The notes: generated from the sequence alone by a model not told the origin. Numbered from the stretch's first letter, positions 13,391 to 26,693 are shown. The stretch is DNA of 64,000 nucleotides from Todiramphus chloris collaris (GCA_025345505.1 JANVCC010000185.1:3774500-3838499); one strand, 5' to 3'. A program made the numbers and translations.

Positions 13391-15721
13391 TCTGATGAAC
13401 TGTTAAGAGAATTATCTGGCCTTACTGCTGGCCTTTAGAACATGATAACTCCCCAGATTTTGACCACACCTGATGTTTAATTCTCTCCAAGTTGTGCCTT
13501 GGGACAAGTGTGTTAAAAACCAGGACTGAGAAGAAATAATAAGTGATGATACTGGTACCAGCCATGCCAAGAGAGTGGTCCTGGTGAATCCCTGGACCTG
13601 CACTGAGCCCCAGCAGTTTCCCTCTCTGCTGACTCTGCCAGATGGGCAACACATAAAACCAATGCAGGATAAGGAAAGGAAAAAAATGAGATGCTCCTGA
13701 AAGCAAAGGTCATCAGAGGTATTTTTGACACTGTTCACCTGGCTTGGTTTCCCATGGGGACTATACATCAGAAATGTAACTTCTCTCCCTAAAGCAGCTG
13801 GTTTGAGAGCACCTTTAGTCCTGCTTGCAACAAACATCTCAGATCCTTCCATCTCCTCACATGAATTGAGACTCAGACTCTTGCCCAGAAGGGTTTCATT
13901 AACACACAGCCAAGAACTTTGCAAATTCTGGTTAGTTCTGCAAAGTCAAGGACTGTCAGTTCCCAACACTGGGAAAACATCAGGCTCTTGTGGGCTAAAC
14001 ATGGCTCTTTGTTGTGTGATCATTGGAGAGCTAATGGCCATTCATGAACTCTGAGTGTCGCAACATAATCCCTTTTTTTTTCCAGGATGATTTAAGAAAA
14101 AGAAGAAAAAATAAGAAAAGACAAAAGTCTTTTAGCAGAGCCATTTCAACAATTCCTTTAATGGGTACATAAACAGGAACAAAATCAAACAGCAATTAGC
14201 TGTAATTATACTTTAGCCTAAAAAATCCCACACATGTGAAATGATTACCATGGCAATTCCACGAGCCTTTGGCTGGTGTAATTACACCGAGTGTGCCCTT
14301 CAGGAGAGACCAAATTCCTTCTCTTCATGGTTGCTGGGTTTTCCTCCTCCCTGCAGACCTGCCATCTTCAGCGATGGCTTTTGCAGTGGCTGGAGCTAAG
14401 CAACGGGGAGCGGTGACGGTAACGAGACTGAAACGCTGTGGCTGGAGTGAGAAAAACAGCAAAAAATAATATATATATATGCATTAAAAAAATACCTTGC
14501 GTCCTTTTTGTGCACTTGTGGGAGAGGTGATAACCGGGGGCTGGAGGCATCTGGCTTTGGGTGCTGAGGTGTGAGCTCAGAGCCTTGTGTCACCTTCCTG
14601 TTTGCACGCTGGGCTTTGGGGACATCGCATGTTGATTGGGAATACCACACGGGGCTGCATCACGAGGCCAAGGTTTTCCAGTTTTCAGGGGGTTCCACTG
14701 GGCAGGTGGGGCCAGGGCTGACTCGGTCCTTTTTGCAAAGGCAGTAGCACCAGCGCGAGCAGCAGTGGTGTGAATGACGAGTCCACGTGTCCCCGTGGAA
14801 ATATATTCTCGAGTCAGGTCAGAGCCTGTGCTAGGGCTCGTTCTTCCTCCAAAGACAGCAGAACAGCCGGCAGGCTGATTTCTATTCTGACCAGCACTAC
14901 TGTTTAATCTTGACTTATGGAGGAAGCATATGGGATGTATTGAAAAAATATTGCTGTACTCCCTGCAGCTTCTCTCTCCTTCTCCTTGAAGCAGGGACCA
15001 GAACTAGTAAACATCTGTGCTTCTATAGCATGGGCTGACTTACTGGGGTGAGCTCTCACCCCATGGGCCACTGCGTGGTCCACCCTGCAGGTACCATGGT
15101 GGGATGTGGCATGCTGAGATCAGCCCACTCCCTGGGGAACAGGACCTACTTTCTCAAGACATGGGCTTTGCAGATAGAGACAGAACTGAGGCCATGTCCA
15201 AACCTTCCCAAGGCATTCAGCTACCAGGTCTGCCCGAGCAAAGGTCCTGCCAGCCCAGGTGACTCTTCATGGGTCGATTAGTGTCATGGTCTCCCATGAC
15301 ATCCAGCGTTTGGAAGCCTGTCTTTAATACCTATACTTTTCTTTAAAAATCCCACAGAAACACCAGCTCCTTCCCAGCCCGCATGTTTTTTGTGACCAGC
15401 TCCTGCTCTGGGGTGACAACAGCCACCCGTGTTACAGCAGACTGTTCTGACAAGCCCACTGCCCAATGACATTAAATGAGATTTCAGTACTGTGGAAGGC
15501 TTTACTCCACTCATCACAGGGCCGAGTGTTACCTGGGGCTACTGGCATTTTGAGTCTGCTCTCTGAGATGTGAGGAATTGGTTGGGTGCCCCGTGCAAAG
15601 CTCAGCCCGCTGGCAGTTCACACCTCTCACAGCTGCCAGCATCTGCAAGCCTGGAGGAAACGTGCTCCAACTTGATCCACTAGACTCAGATCCACCCTTT
15701 CATTCATCCTTGTGTTTTCAG
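13391..15721. other. Unique non-coding sequence
   Basis: There is no recognisable gene or interspersed repeat. At 14085-14240 the sequence is AT-rich, with ATTAGCTGTAATTATA and AAACAG cores of the kind seen in regulatory DNA, but no evidence beyond composition. An (AT)7 run lies at 14468-14481. An 8-bp perfect inverted repeat with a 4-nt loop, TGTCATGG-TCTC-CCATGACA, lies at 15282-15301. Confidence 0.4.
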
Positions 15722-15791
15722 AGGAAGAGGAGAGCAAAGACAGGCGAGAGCGTGTCAGGGTCATACGAGGGCACTGTGGTTTCCAAACATG
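15722..15791 (+). other. Weak exon candidate (70 nt)
   Basis: The acceptor is good (CATCCTTGTGTTTTCAG up to 15721) and the donor is good (ACATG|GTGAGAG at 15792). All three frames are open across the 70 nt; one reads RKRRAKTGESVSGSYEG and continues to the donor. I recognise none of them. A pseudo-exon of this quality is expected by chance several times per 100 kb, so confidence is low. Confidence 0.18.
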
Positions 15792-18089
15792 GTGAGAGCT
15801 GCAGCAGCTTCGCTGTCCAGAGACAGCCCCACCAGAAAAGCCACTGGGTTTCATCGCTGCTTTGGCCCTCAACAGCGTTTGGGGCTGTCCCAGCTGGAAC
15901 AAATATTGTTGGCCCAGAAACCCTGGGCTTCACTGTCCTTAAGACATACATGTATCAGGACTTAGCAGCAAAGACTTAGCTCCCCGTGAAACACCCAGGT
16001 TCACCCAGCCAGTGGGCAGGACCCTCTGCCAGAAGTTGCTGTGAGCTGCAGCAGCTGTAGGAGAGAGCAATGGAGATGAAGCCTACACTCCCCCACTGCC
16101 CGTACCAACAGCTCTTCAGTCTCTGGGCCAGCAAACCTCCTGCATCAGTCTCTCCCAGTGAGACACCAAGGTGCAGAGCTCAGCAGTATCCACTTCTTAA
16201 CCCAGAAGATTTATGACTTCAGCTTAAAGTCTCCCATTTCTTGAACTCACCCAACAGATCTTATGTCAACTTAACATTCTTTCTAAAGTACCTGCAATGT
16301 TTATTCAGTCCAGCCACTGGTTTATTCTAGTTAAATATCTGTTTCAATTGGAGACAAGTTCATTGCAGGTTCCTCTTTCCCCACTGAGGAGCTTTAGGAC
16401 AAAAAAACCCCACTTCACAGCTGAGTAAATGACACTGATGAAGAGCTGGCCGGTGAACCATCTGAGAGATATGGAGCAGAAAACTCTGAGCTAGAGTTGT
16501 TTGAATGTTATATGTTGGTTGGTACTGTTCTGCCATGGACTCTGTGTCTCTGCTTGGCTATGACTTGAACCAAATGCCAGTTTGGGTATGCTGAAAAAAA
16601 ACCCCACTTCTTAATTTTAGCTGGGATTGCTGCTGGGAAAAGTGGCTTATTTACTTCTGAGTGCTCAGCATGAGCTGCAAGACCCCTGGGATATTTCAAA
16701 TGGAAAACATATCTGTGCTGCCTCCCAAAAGGAGGAAGAGCAAACTGCCAAGGCTGAAAACATGGGCTCTTTCATGGGACCCAGAAGGTTCCTTTTTATG
16801 TGATTGATTCTCCTGCACAGGCATTTCTAGATATTTTTCTGGCTTTTAAGTTAAGGAAGAAAAAAGACACCAAACTCAGTGTTCTGGAAGGATTTTAAAT
16901 TATCACAGCCCTTCTGTTGTGTGCTTTGTTGTGCTGCCTGTGATTCCTCCTGAGAGGTAAAACCCTGTGGTCCATGTGCAGTAAAAGGATGGTGAAATAG
17001 CCATGTACCCTCCTAAAGATGTTGGGAAAGGTTTGGTTTCCTTCTTGTGAGCTTCTATGAGGCCATTTAGAACAGAGATTTGTGGGCGTGGATGTGTGCT
17101 CACTTGGGTTCTGAGCCAATTGAACTCAGTGGGAGTCCTTTGAGAGTCCTCTTCTATGCCCTGAGCAGGCTCTGGACTCAGCTTGCTCTGAGAATATTCA
17201 TGGGGAAGGATTTACATGAAGGAATGTTCTGCAGAAGGAGCAGATTTCCAGAGCGTGTTGATAGAAAGTGATTACCGACCTCATAAATAAGAGCATTTGC
17301 ACTGGCAGGGGTGAATTAAGTGAAGAGTGCATTAGGAGCACGGGTCATGCAAAGCCAAAACCCAAGGAAGAGAGTCTTTTAACTCCGAGGAATGTCTCAC
17401 ATGCTATCAATCCTCTCAGATATTTTCATGTAGAATTGCATCGCCTGGGCGAGCTGCTTGTAACTTGAAGAGATGTGGCAGGAGGGAGCAGAGGGGCTGG
17501 AACCTGTGAGGTGCTGAGATTATTTTGCACATAGGGGTAAATATTAAAGCTCTGCAGGTGCTGGAAGAGTGGGAGCAATCAAGGAAGTCCCCACTTCAGT
17601 GTGTTGCTGCCCGGGAGGTGGGGAAGGACCGTGACAGTCAGAGCCCCCCCCCCGGAGATGGGGCCCTTCTTCTGCGTGGGGCTGCTTCAGCTGCTCGTGC
17701 TGTTTGATTGCTCTCCTGGCCTTCCCTTCGTGTCAACTGTGCCAAACATTGAGTGGAACCATCTGATAAAAGCTGGAAGTCTATCAAAGATGTGATTTGA
17801 ACACTGTAATTTAGTCCTCATCTGCAGTCCAGAATCACCATCTGCTCAATGTGTCCTGCCCTGGTTCCACACCGCTCGCTGAGGACCGTGAACAGCATCC
17901 CCCAGCTTCGTCTTTCACTCCAGTTATAAAATGAATCCAGAAACCTGATCGTCCTCTCACTCTGGTGTGAGTTTCTGGACCTTTATTGATGTTAGAAGAG
18001 GAGAAGTGAACCCACAAGTTGTTGCGCAGCTCATGGAAATATCAGAAAATGATCAGGGCTCCAGAGGATTTGGTTTATGGGGAAGAATT
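15792..18089. other. Unique non-coding sequence
   Basis: No gene or repeat is visible. A C10 run lies near 17644-17653. Confidence 0.45.
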
Positions 18090-18262
18090 AGAGCCTGGAT
18101 GTATAGCTTGGCTCAGAGAGGTGAGTTAGAGAGGTGGACATGATAGCAGCCTGGAAGGATTTCAAGGGTGTGAGCACAGAGGACTGAGATGAAATGTGGG
18201 ATGGTACAAGGAGGTATGACTAAGAGCAAAGGAATGATATGGAAGAGGGAAGGACTATGCAT
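18090..18262 (+). mobile_element. Old CR1-type LINE fragment, internal
   Basis: The segment contains GACATGATAGCAGCCTGGAA, TTTCAAGGG, then GGGATGGTACAAGGAGGTAT and GACTAAGAGCAAAGGAATGA. These match in order the non-coding-strand wording of old CR1 copies ('gacatgatagcagtctacaagtac', 'tacaaggaggtataactaggag'). The orientation is plus. Neither the 3' tail nor more of the coding part remains, and the copy is clearly more diverged than the other CR1 pieces. The assignment is from remembered consensus wording, so it is moderate. Confidence 0.55.
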
Positions 18263-21200
18263 TATGAGGTGAGGGAGATCAGCCCGCTGCCCGGTTTCAC
18301 ATTGTTGCCATAAAAAGCTGGAAAAGATGGATTCCTAATTTAGCTATTTGCTTCATTTATTTTGTGGAAGTGCTGTTAACCACAACTGGGTTTTGCCAGC
18401 GGGTTTCAGGACTTTCAGAACAGTCACAGACAGGTTTTGTGCATTATCCCTCTGTACAGCATCGTGCATTGTGTGCAGTTTTGGGAGCTTAAGGGAGCTC
18501 AGTAAAAGTAAATACAGCTAATCAGCCAGGGGATATGCAAAAGTTACTGGTTTTTTCCACAATAAATTGGTGAGAAGACAGGATCCATACTTGAAAAGAT
18601 TTTAGTCTTCAACATGTGTGACTGTGGGATTTCATCTATTTTTCATCCTTGACTGCACAAATCTCTATTGGCGTAGGAAAGGAACTATCTGAGAACGGCT
18701 CTACTTTATCTTAGCCGAGAGTTATTCATTAAAAAAACCCTCTGCATATTCTTACGTCATGCACTGGGAAGCTATTACTAATTAGGGACAGATGAATCAA
18801 TTCAGATAAAATGAAATCCTGCTTCAACTTTTGCCCCAGTTTCCCAGTGAGTCTTTTCCTGCAGTCTGCAGAAGCCTGCCTGGAGAGCTCACCTCATCCT
18901 TCTCATGGTTTAGGTCGTGTTTTGGTGGCTCTGGTTTCCAGGCTCAGGCCTTGGCTTCTGCAGAAATACAGGCACTGGGACACTCTCTTAAATGAAAGCA
19001 AAAAGAAGAGCTGCGCATATTTCTTAGCAAGGAAACCTCAGACTGAATAAGCCTCAAGGGGACATGAATATAAACCAAAGCTTTACTTTGCTGAAAAAAG
19101 AAAAAAAAATTAAAAAAAATTTGCAATTTACATTAATCAAAAACCTCTTAAGAGATTTCCAACCCAGCTTTTTACAGACTGGAGGAGCTTTGCAGACAAG
19201 AGAATTCCCACCGGTTGGGTCTCCGCTGGGTCACAGTCTCCGCTGGCAGCCTCGGCAGCGCAGTCAGAGCATCCGAGGGCAAGAGGCTCCTCCAACAGCA
19301 GCTCCCGCTGGTACCCACCAGAGCACCTCACGCCTTGGTTTCTGCATCCCATCTAATCACCCGTGGTTGAAGGAGTGTGTGCCTATAGAACGACATCCAA
19401 AGGAAAGCTTGGCCTGTCAACCTAAGTACATTTGCTGCTGAGTTATAATCAGGGCTGGAAGTGGAAAATCAGGTTTGCAGTGTTGGGATAGACACCGGCA
19501 AATTTTTTCCCTCGGCCAAGCTGAACCCCCCAGGCTTTCTGAAATTCCTTCATCACTGTGCTCCCAATCTCCTCAGGAACAGCTCTGAATTCTGTATTCC
19601 ACAAACTTTCCTCACCCGCTGCTGGATCCAGGGAGAGCTTCCCCAGTCAATTCCCTGACCAGGATTTGCTCTTCCATAAATCCACCAGTAAAACATCACC
19701 AGCAAGATTTACTTTTGGACAGAGGATTAAGGAGTCCTCCTGAATGATGAGCATAGGTGACAGTCCCATGACAAGCCAGTGCTTAAGCCAGGCTTTGAGT
19801 TTTACAAGCCAGTTTCCAACACATTCCTTTTCTAACAGGGAAAACTTGATATTTTTCCCAGAAAAACATATGCAAATCTCATTTCTCCGTTTCTTGCTAA
19901 AACATTTATTTTTGCTGCGTCATCCTCCTCAGAGTGTTAGCAGCTTGGGTGTTTTTTGAGGCAGAAAGGTAAAGAGAAAGACTCAGAAGAACATATATAT
20001 GTATGCATCCCGATGTCCTTGTTAGCCAGCTCTTGACGAGTGTGTCATTCACAACCAGGATGACTCACAAATTTATGTGGCCGATATATTTCCTGCCCAG
20101 GCATCATTCCTGCCTCTGGTTAGGGGAACAGCCCCCTGGGACAGGACTCTTGTGTTTTGAGTGGGCATTTTTTTGGGTGGGCTCCATTGGTTTTGCCGTT
20201 GGCTGAAATTTCCAGCTAAGGAAGATATTAAATCCTCAGTTTCCACCACTCTCCCCTCTAGGCTGACCAGAAAGGCCCTGTCCACTCCCAGAAAGTGACT
20301 CCACTCATTCTACACCACGGGATCTTGCCTTTTGTCGGGGTTTGGCTCCCCAGGGCACAGCCATCCCAAAGAATAACCCCAGCTGAGGTTCTGCTCCAGG
20401 CATCAGAGAAAATTTCCTCAGGGCTGAGGGGCTGCCTGGCAGCTCCAGACCACAGCAGCCTTTGGGGAGGGACTTCTCACCAGCCTATTTCTGCTACAGA
20501 TTCCAAGGAGCCCACCCCTCAACACCCCATTTTCCACGAGAGATGCGTTCCCATGGGCAAGAAGCCAGGCAGGGTGGCGGGGGAGAGGTGCTAAAGCAGC
20601 CCTTGGGTGCAGATGAACCCCCAGGCTTTCACACAGACGAACACGTCATTGCCCGTGGCTGTTTGAGGCAAGATTGACAGCCTTCAAACTTATTTTGGAA
20701 GCCGCCTCACCAACATGTGAAAAACAAACCGCAGGAGGCTGCTGGGCTCATCCCTGCAGCGTTCGCAGCTCAGCCGCCGCGAGCCGAAGGGAGAACGCTT
20801 CTGCTGTAGATGTTTTGAAGGGGCCAGAGATGTTTTGGCAGCTTTCTACTTCTCGTCTTGTTTGCAATGTATGCTGTTTAGGTTCTGATTTTAGCACTGG
20901 AGCTCTCCTTCCCCTCCAAACAGGCTCTGGTTTTTGTAAGGAAAGCAAGAAGGCTTCAGCTACCATGAGCTCACGCCAAGTCTCCAAACAAATCTTTGAA
21001 GGTTCCTGGTCTGGTAGTGATTAGCTCAAGACTGGGGTTGGGGGGAGGAGAGGGGGGGAGACAAAGGAATCAAGATAAGAAAACCTTTCTTGCTGGAATA
21101 TTGTGTTGCGATTGTTCAGGGTTTTAATTTATGAACTCACTGGACTCTCGCGGCATGTTCATCTCCAATTTGTCTGCAGCAAGCAACCTGCCTTCTGCCA

Positions 21201-22679
21201 AGGCAAGGAGAAAATGAAGCTTGTTTCATGCTATCGCCAACGTTTACGTTCTTGTTCATGGCCTCAAAGACCATCTGTGAACATCGATTCCCCAGGCACG
21301 ATGCCACAGCCAAGAGGGAATGGGCTAGGGGACACTATCAACCCAGGGCAACCAGGGAGTAAACAGGTTCCTGGGGCAATGTCCAGCAAGTGGGCTGGAA
21401 GAGCTCTGGCTATGAATTAAATTGATTAGAGTGCTTTCAAAACAGCCTCTACAAAATACCTTGGCTTCTTTATTGGTGAGTCAAGTGGGAGAGCACAAGT
21501 AGCACGTGGGAATGTGGCCACTACAACAGCGTTTAATTCATTCTGCTGATGCTTTTTCACTTTCTCACGAAGAGCCTCCTCTGAAAAGCAGCACAGTGAG
21601 TTGGGATTCGCAGGCTCAATTCCCTCCATGACAGTTAACAGCTTTTTACATGGCTGTAGGGAAGAAATCCAACCTCCAGATTTCTAGTTCAGTTGTCTCC
21701 AGGAGAGGCATGGTCATTACCTCCCCTCGTACCAGCACCAGAGATATGGGAATCGACTCCCAGCTGCTGCTAAAGCCATCGAGGGGATGGTTCAATGCCA
21801 GGCTCCCTGTAAAGAAAGCCAGTCTCCTTCTGAGGGAGCCTTTGGGGTCATCCCCACCACCCATGGGCTCTCCAGGAAGAATTTGCATGGAAAAGGAGCA
21901 TTTCTTTCCCTCCATCAATGCTTACAGTGGTGAGGAGCCCACTGGGTGGTCCAGAGAGATGGGGAATACATAGAGTTAAAAGCAGCCCTGGCTTGAGGGA
22001 AAGTGATTGTGAAACCCCTTTCTACTCCAAGTGAAGCAATTTCCCCACCACCATCACCAGTTCATTCTTCCCAGAAAGGTGCAGGACAGGAAGGGAAGTT
22101 CCAGTCAGAGCTGGGCAAAGAGTGCAGAGGTGGCGTTAGGAATGTGTGCTGGTATTGCAGCAGTGAGTTCAGTCCTCTCCTGCCTGTGCCTTGCAGCTTT
22201 GGTTTTGTGAATAATCAGGGAGCTGATTTAAAAAGCAAGTGCGTTCACCAAAAAAACTCTAACCTGCTGGCTCTGTGGCTGATCCTGTTCACCAGGAGGT
22301 GGAAGGTAGGAGCAGGAAACCTTTGAGAAAGGTATAGACCCATCAAGGCAGGGCAAAGCCATCATTCATTGCAGCAGAGCCAGGATTTTGCCTCTGGCCT
22401 TGCTTCTTGCTCTCCCCCAAAACACTCGGGAGAAGTCAGTTGTCCTATTTTCGGTTAAGGCTGCAGGCTGCCCTGCAAGCGTGGGCTCTGTAATTTAGGT
22501 ACAGCACACTGGAAGTTGCCCTGCAGGTGCAAAGAAAAAATGTTAATAAACCTATCGTGTCGCTCTGGCAGAGAAACAGAAACAAAACCTAAACCAGTCA
22601 CCGTTTGGGAGGCTGCTTACAAAAATTTTGCTGAGCAGAGGTGTTGGCAGAAGCATTGTGAGTAATGTGAATGATGAAG
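18263..22679. other. Unique non-coding sequence
   Basis: No gene or interspersed repeat is recognised. There is an A-rich patch at 19096-19122 (AAAAGAAAAAAAAATTAAAAAAA type) and a purine-rich, G-run patch at 21035-21062. Several 60-130 codon frames occur, but none has recognisable domains. Confidence 0.45.
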
Positions 22680-23220
22680 AAGCTATGGCTGCCTTTCCTG
22701 AGTGAACTCAGAACTAAATGCATAAACTAATGAGAGTTTGAGGAGGACTTTTTCATCATCTTTACAACCATCTGTGCACTGACAACAGCTTCTGCTGCGC
22801 TGCGTCCTTGCTGTTCTTCATAGCAGAGTCACTGGGAAAAAAACTGCATTAGTGCTGATGTTGAGATGCCTCTGAAGGGGAATGAGGGTGTAAGAGGAAG
22901 GCTCTGGGCAGCTCACGCATTTATTCAGGATGAATAAGCCCCTTGTCGTAAACAGAGCTCCCTAATCTCCCTCTCTCATGGTGTAACTACTCCAGTGGTA
23001 TCAGATCTTTGCTATAACCGGCAGTTTTTCCTCCCAATTACCCGCTGGTTACAGTCCATCTCCCTCTGAAATAACAGGCAGGTCATTAATGTCAAATTCC
23101 AATAGGATGATAAGGGAATTTATTGCTGAGATGATCACTGAAGCCGGGGCGATGAATGGGCTCAGAAGGATTTCAGAGTATTATTTCCCAGCGCTCACCA
23201 GCCAGTTATCTCCTTCACTC
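22680..23220. promoter_or_regulatory. Possible conserved non-coding element
   Basis: This stretch has the look of vertebrate regulatory DNA. It has balanced composition, no low complexity and no repeats, and is dense in developmental-factor core sites: TCATTAATGTC, GTAAACAG, GATAAGGG, TTATTCAGGATGAATAA. This is an impression from composition and motifs; conservation cannot be seen from one sequence. Confidence 0.25.
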
Positions 23221-26200
23221 GGCACTTTGTGTCTGTAGTTTGTAGTCTGGCTCCTCTGTGGCTTTTCAGTTTGCTTTTAGGGGGTTATTTCTGTACGAGG
23301 ATGTGCACGTTTCTCTGGGCTCTATTTCTGTTGCAGCTCTTCTCGTTCGGGGAAACAAGACAATAACAATTAGACCCATCGTAGGGATGATGCTTTTGAT
23401 TGGGTTTGTTGTACTTGGCACCCTGTCAGCAACCGGGTCTATGATGAAAAAGGTGCACGTTTAAGGTACTTTAATCATTGCTGAAGTGCTGTGTAGTGTG
23501 TGAAAATGAGCTTCTTTGCTTTTGAAGTTGGTGAGAAGATGCAGTTTGAAGATCGGCTCCCCACAGCTCCAAGATTTAGGCTGCTCAGCTTCGTTTCCTA
23601 GAAATGAGCTTTGTGGCTTTACCTGAAGCTGTTTAATAGCAGAAGGGGATCAAAAGAAAGATAGATGCAGCCAAATAAATTGGGGCTGCAGGTAGAACAG
23701 GTTATCATCTGAAAGGCTTGTCCAGTCCATGGTACAATTCAGGCTTTTTACTGATCTCAGACATCAGAAGCAGAAATTTGTACAGCCACTTTCCTTCACC
23801 CAGCCCAATTTGTACCCCTGGCCGGGAACAAGCAGCAAAGCAGAACCAGGAAAATCCCTAAACTCGTATTTCTGGTGAAGAGGAAAAATAATCTGGTCTC
23901 TTTTAGCCGCCCTAGGTTTAGAAACCTACCAGAAAGCCCCAGCAGATCTTCACACAGAGTTTTTCCTCTCCAAGCCAAATTCTTCGGTGTCCTTTTCTCA
24001 TTAAGCATCTTCTGTTGGATCACTCTGCAGGAGCAACGTGATGGACAAAGCAGTCACCACTATCCCGTAGCAGCTCTTGCACAGACAGCCACTGACAGTG
24101 GCGTGTGCATCTCATGGAGCAATGGAAGAAAACCAGAGCTGAGGATATAGGTTTATGGTTTGTTTTTGCAAAAAAACATGATCTTTTTCAAATTTGGAAC
24201 TATACCCTGGTGGTGTCCTAACAAGGAATGGCAGGGGGCAGCTCCCAAGGATTATAAGCAGCTGGAAGATTTAACCCAGGCTGGTTTTCTCATTCCCAGA
24301 GATGCAATCAGGGCTAACATGCCTTTTTGTTATTATAACCTGGGTGGATTTTTCTTTTTTTGGGCAGAGGAAGATAATTTCCCAATGGGAAGTGCCTCCC
24401 CTTTCCCTAGCTCTGACTTCAGTCAAGCATGGTGCTGTTCTTGACTGGTGCTCTGCCAGGCCAAAGCACGAGCCAGAGTTCATAGAATTGCTCAAAATGC
24501 ATCCAATCTTACCATGGGAAGGAACAGGAATTAGACGTGGCTTTTATTTTCAGATATAATTTTTGCTGCTTTCTGCTTTTGCCTGGTGAGTAGGCAGGAG
24601 GCTGGGCAAGCCACATTCAGTGAAAAGCCCCCCAAATCTGTCTAAAGTGATTCAAAATAAATAAAAATATATCTTCATCCCTCTACGAGTAAAAACCTGC
24701 CTGCTCCAAAGAAATCTCCCTGCCTGTTACAAGGAGCAAACGTAAAGCAAAGAAATGTCATCTCAGCATCATTCCCACCAGAAACACACCCCAGGTCCTG
24801 GGATTGCTGGAGGGAGAGACCACCATCAAGCTCTGATGGTTTCTACCTCCCACCTGGCTACTGGGTGATTTTGGATGAGTGAATCCATCTCTTTGTGCTC
24901 ACATTTTTCCCCCCCTATAGAGACCTTGATCTGCTCTAGCTCTGCTCTACATAAAAGGCGGTGGGAAGAGAGCTGCTCTGCTCAGCTGACCTGCTCTGAA
25001 ACGCAGGATGCTGACATTCAGAGATCATTGGTCCGGTCCAGGTGGCCCTCATCTCACATATCTCACAGAGAGAAATGTCCAAGGTGTTTAGAAGCAAAGG
25101 CCCTTGCTAAATTTATATAGAGATGAGGTTTATACTATATTTAAAACTGACCAGAGGGCAAACGTTTGATCTGTGTTCAGCCTTTCCCCACTTTACTCTG
25201 AAGACAGTCACATTTGGGGAGCTGGAGTCTGGATCTCATACACAGCACAGTATTAATAGATGTTGGAAAGGGTTGCTACAAGCTATTACTGAGGCAAAGT
25301 AAAAGAAATCAGATGTTTACATACAATTATGTTATTGTACAGATCGGTGGCTGGGAGAGAGCAGAGACAGTAAAAAAGGAGAAGTGCCTTTTTCCATTTG
25401 GGGATGGCGTCGAGATGGACAGATAAGGAGAGGAAGGCACGAGGGGCTCAGATTTCCCTGACATCCCTCTTGCAGAGCAGTGCAGGGGAGAAACAAGTCC
25501 CAGACCTGCCGATTCCCTCACAGTGAAGGCAAAAGGGCTTTCCCTGCCCATGGCACACACCTCTGCCCTGCCTGTGGCACGGGGACCAGACCCTGCTCGG
25601 CTCAGGCCAGCGCCCAGAGGGGTTTCTCTGCCCGGCCTCAGCTGCAGCAGCAACAGAACCATTTCCAAAGATTTGTTCTACTTTGTTCTCACCTGGCTCT
25701 ATAGCCCACCCTGCAGACATCAGGATTTCCAGCCAGTCACGACAAGGTGGTTCACATCCACCCGGACCCTGCCGTTGGCAATACCTCATAAAGGTGTTCA
25801 CACGCACATCAGCATCGTTCTTGGGCTTGCTCCATCCGAACCCTCTCACAGATGTTCCCCAGGCATCTGTGGTGCTGAGCCAGCCTGCAGCACTGGTGCT
25901 GAACCCTGTCCTGGGGCAGGGCCTCACAACACCCAAGCCCAATGAGACAGACACCTATGCCCCTCGGGATGGCAGGACTGGCACATCACCTGGCAGAAGG
26001 GGAGTCCCCATGGCCCATAGTCACCCTGTGGTGCTGTCCCAGCCGGAGCTCACTCCTTGCCACAGGCATGAGCTGCAAAAAAAAATCTGCCAGCATCCCC
26101 AGGAAAGTTCCCACCGCCAGCAACCCGGCTGTCCACGCTGCCTGTGGGAGGATAAAGTCAGAAAGAGGGAGAGAGAGGGAGAGAGATAAACAATTTCCTA

Positions 26201-26656
26201 CACAGTTGTGGCTCGAGCACATCTTACAAGAAACACATGGTCCCTGACACAATATTTAGCTCTACTGTAACATGGTCCATTTGGAGGCTGGTGGCTGTGT
26301 GGAGAGCTGTAGTAAAACATTCTTTGCTGGTAACACACACAGAGACAGAAAAACCCACCCTTAGCAATAATAGTTGTGGTTAACTCCATAAAAGCTGGAG
26401 AACAGGATGGCAGCAAGCTTCTCCTGCAGCAGCGCTCTGCCTCAGCATCTCAGCGGCCCGAGCAAAACCCCCAGTGCCACTGGTTTGAAACACTTGTCCC
26501 AGTGGGTGTTGACCCCTTGGCTTTGTCTCATTGAACCCAGAGGAGAGGAGCCAGGGGCTTTAGGGGCTGGATTTTTTCCTTCGGTGTGTGCTGTTTCTCT
26601 GCTCAGAAAACAGTCCCGGGGAGGATCTCTACGCTAAGCCAAGGAAAAAGTCCTCC
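23221..26656. other. Unique non-coding sequence
   Basis: An open frame at 23258-23464 encodes a hydrophobic 68-residue peptide with no ATG at its start and no recognisable family. At 25440-26160 the sequence becomes GC-richer and several overlapping frames of 100-170 codons are open on both strands; this is what high GC does to stop codons. A GA-rich patch lies at 26159-26188. No gene is called. Confidence 0.4.
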
Positions 26657-26693
26657 TTTTTTTTTTTTTTTTTAATTTTTTTTATTCAACTTT
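26657..26693 (-). repeat. Poly-T / T-rich tract with AATAAA on minus strand
   Basis: T17 (26657-26673), AA, T8 (26676-26683), then TATTCAAC. On the minus strand this reads as an AATAAA hexamer followed by an A-rich run, like the 3' end of a polyadenylated transcript or retrocopy. On the plus strand it is a very long pyrimidine tract before CATTAG. Either reading is possible, and simple slippage is the likeliest explanation. Confidence 0.6.

Noticed and set aside
23258-23464. 68-codon hydrophobic frame that looks membrane-like
   Set aside because: It starts without ATG, has no acceptor or partner exon, and lies in T-rich DNA, which yields hydrophobic codons by default.
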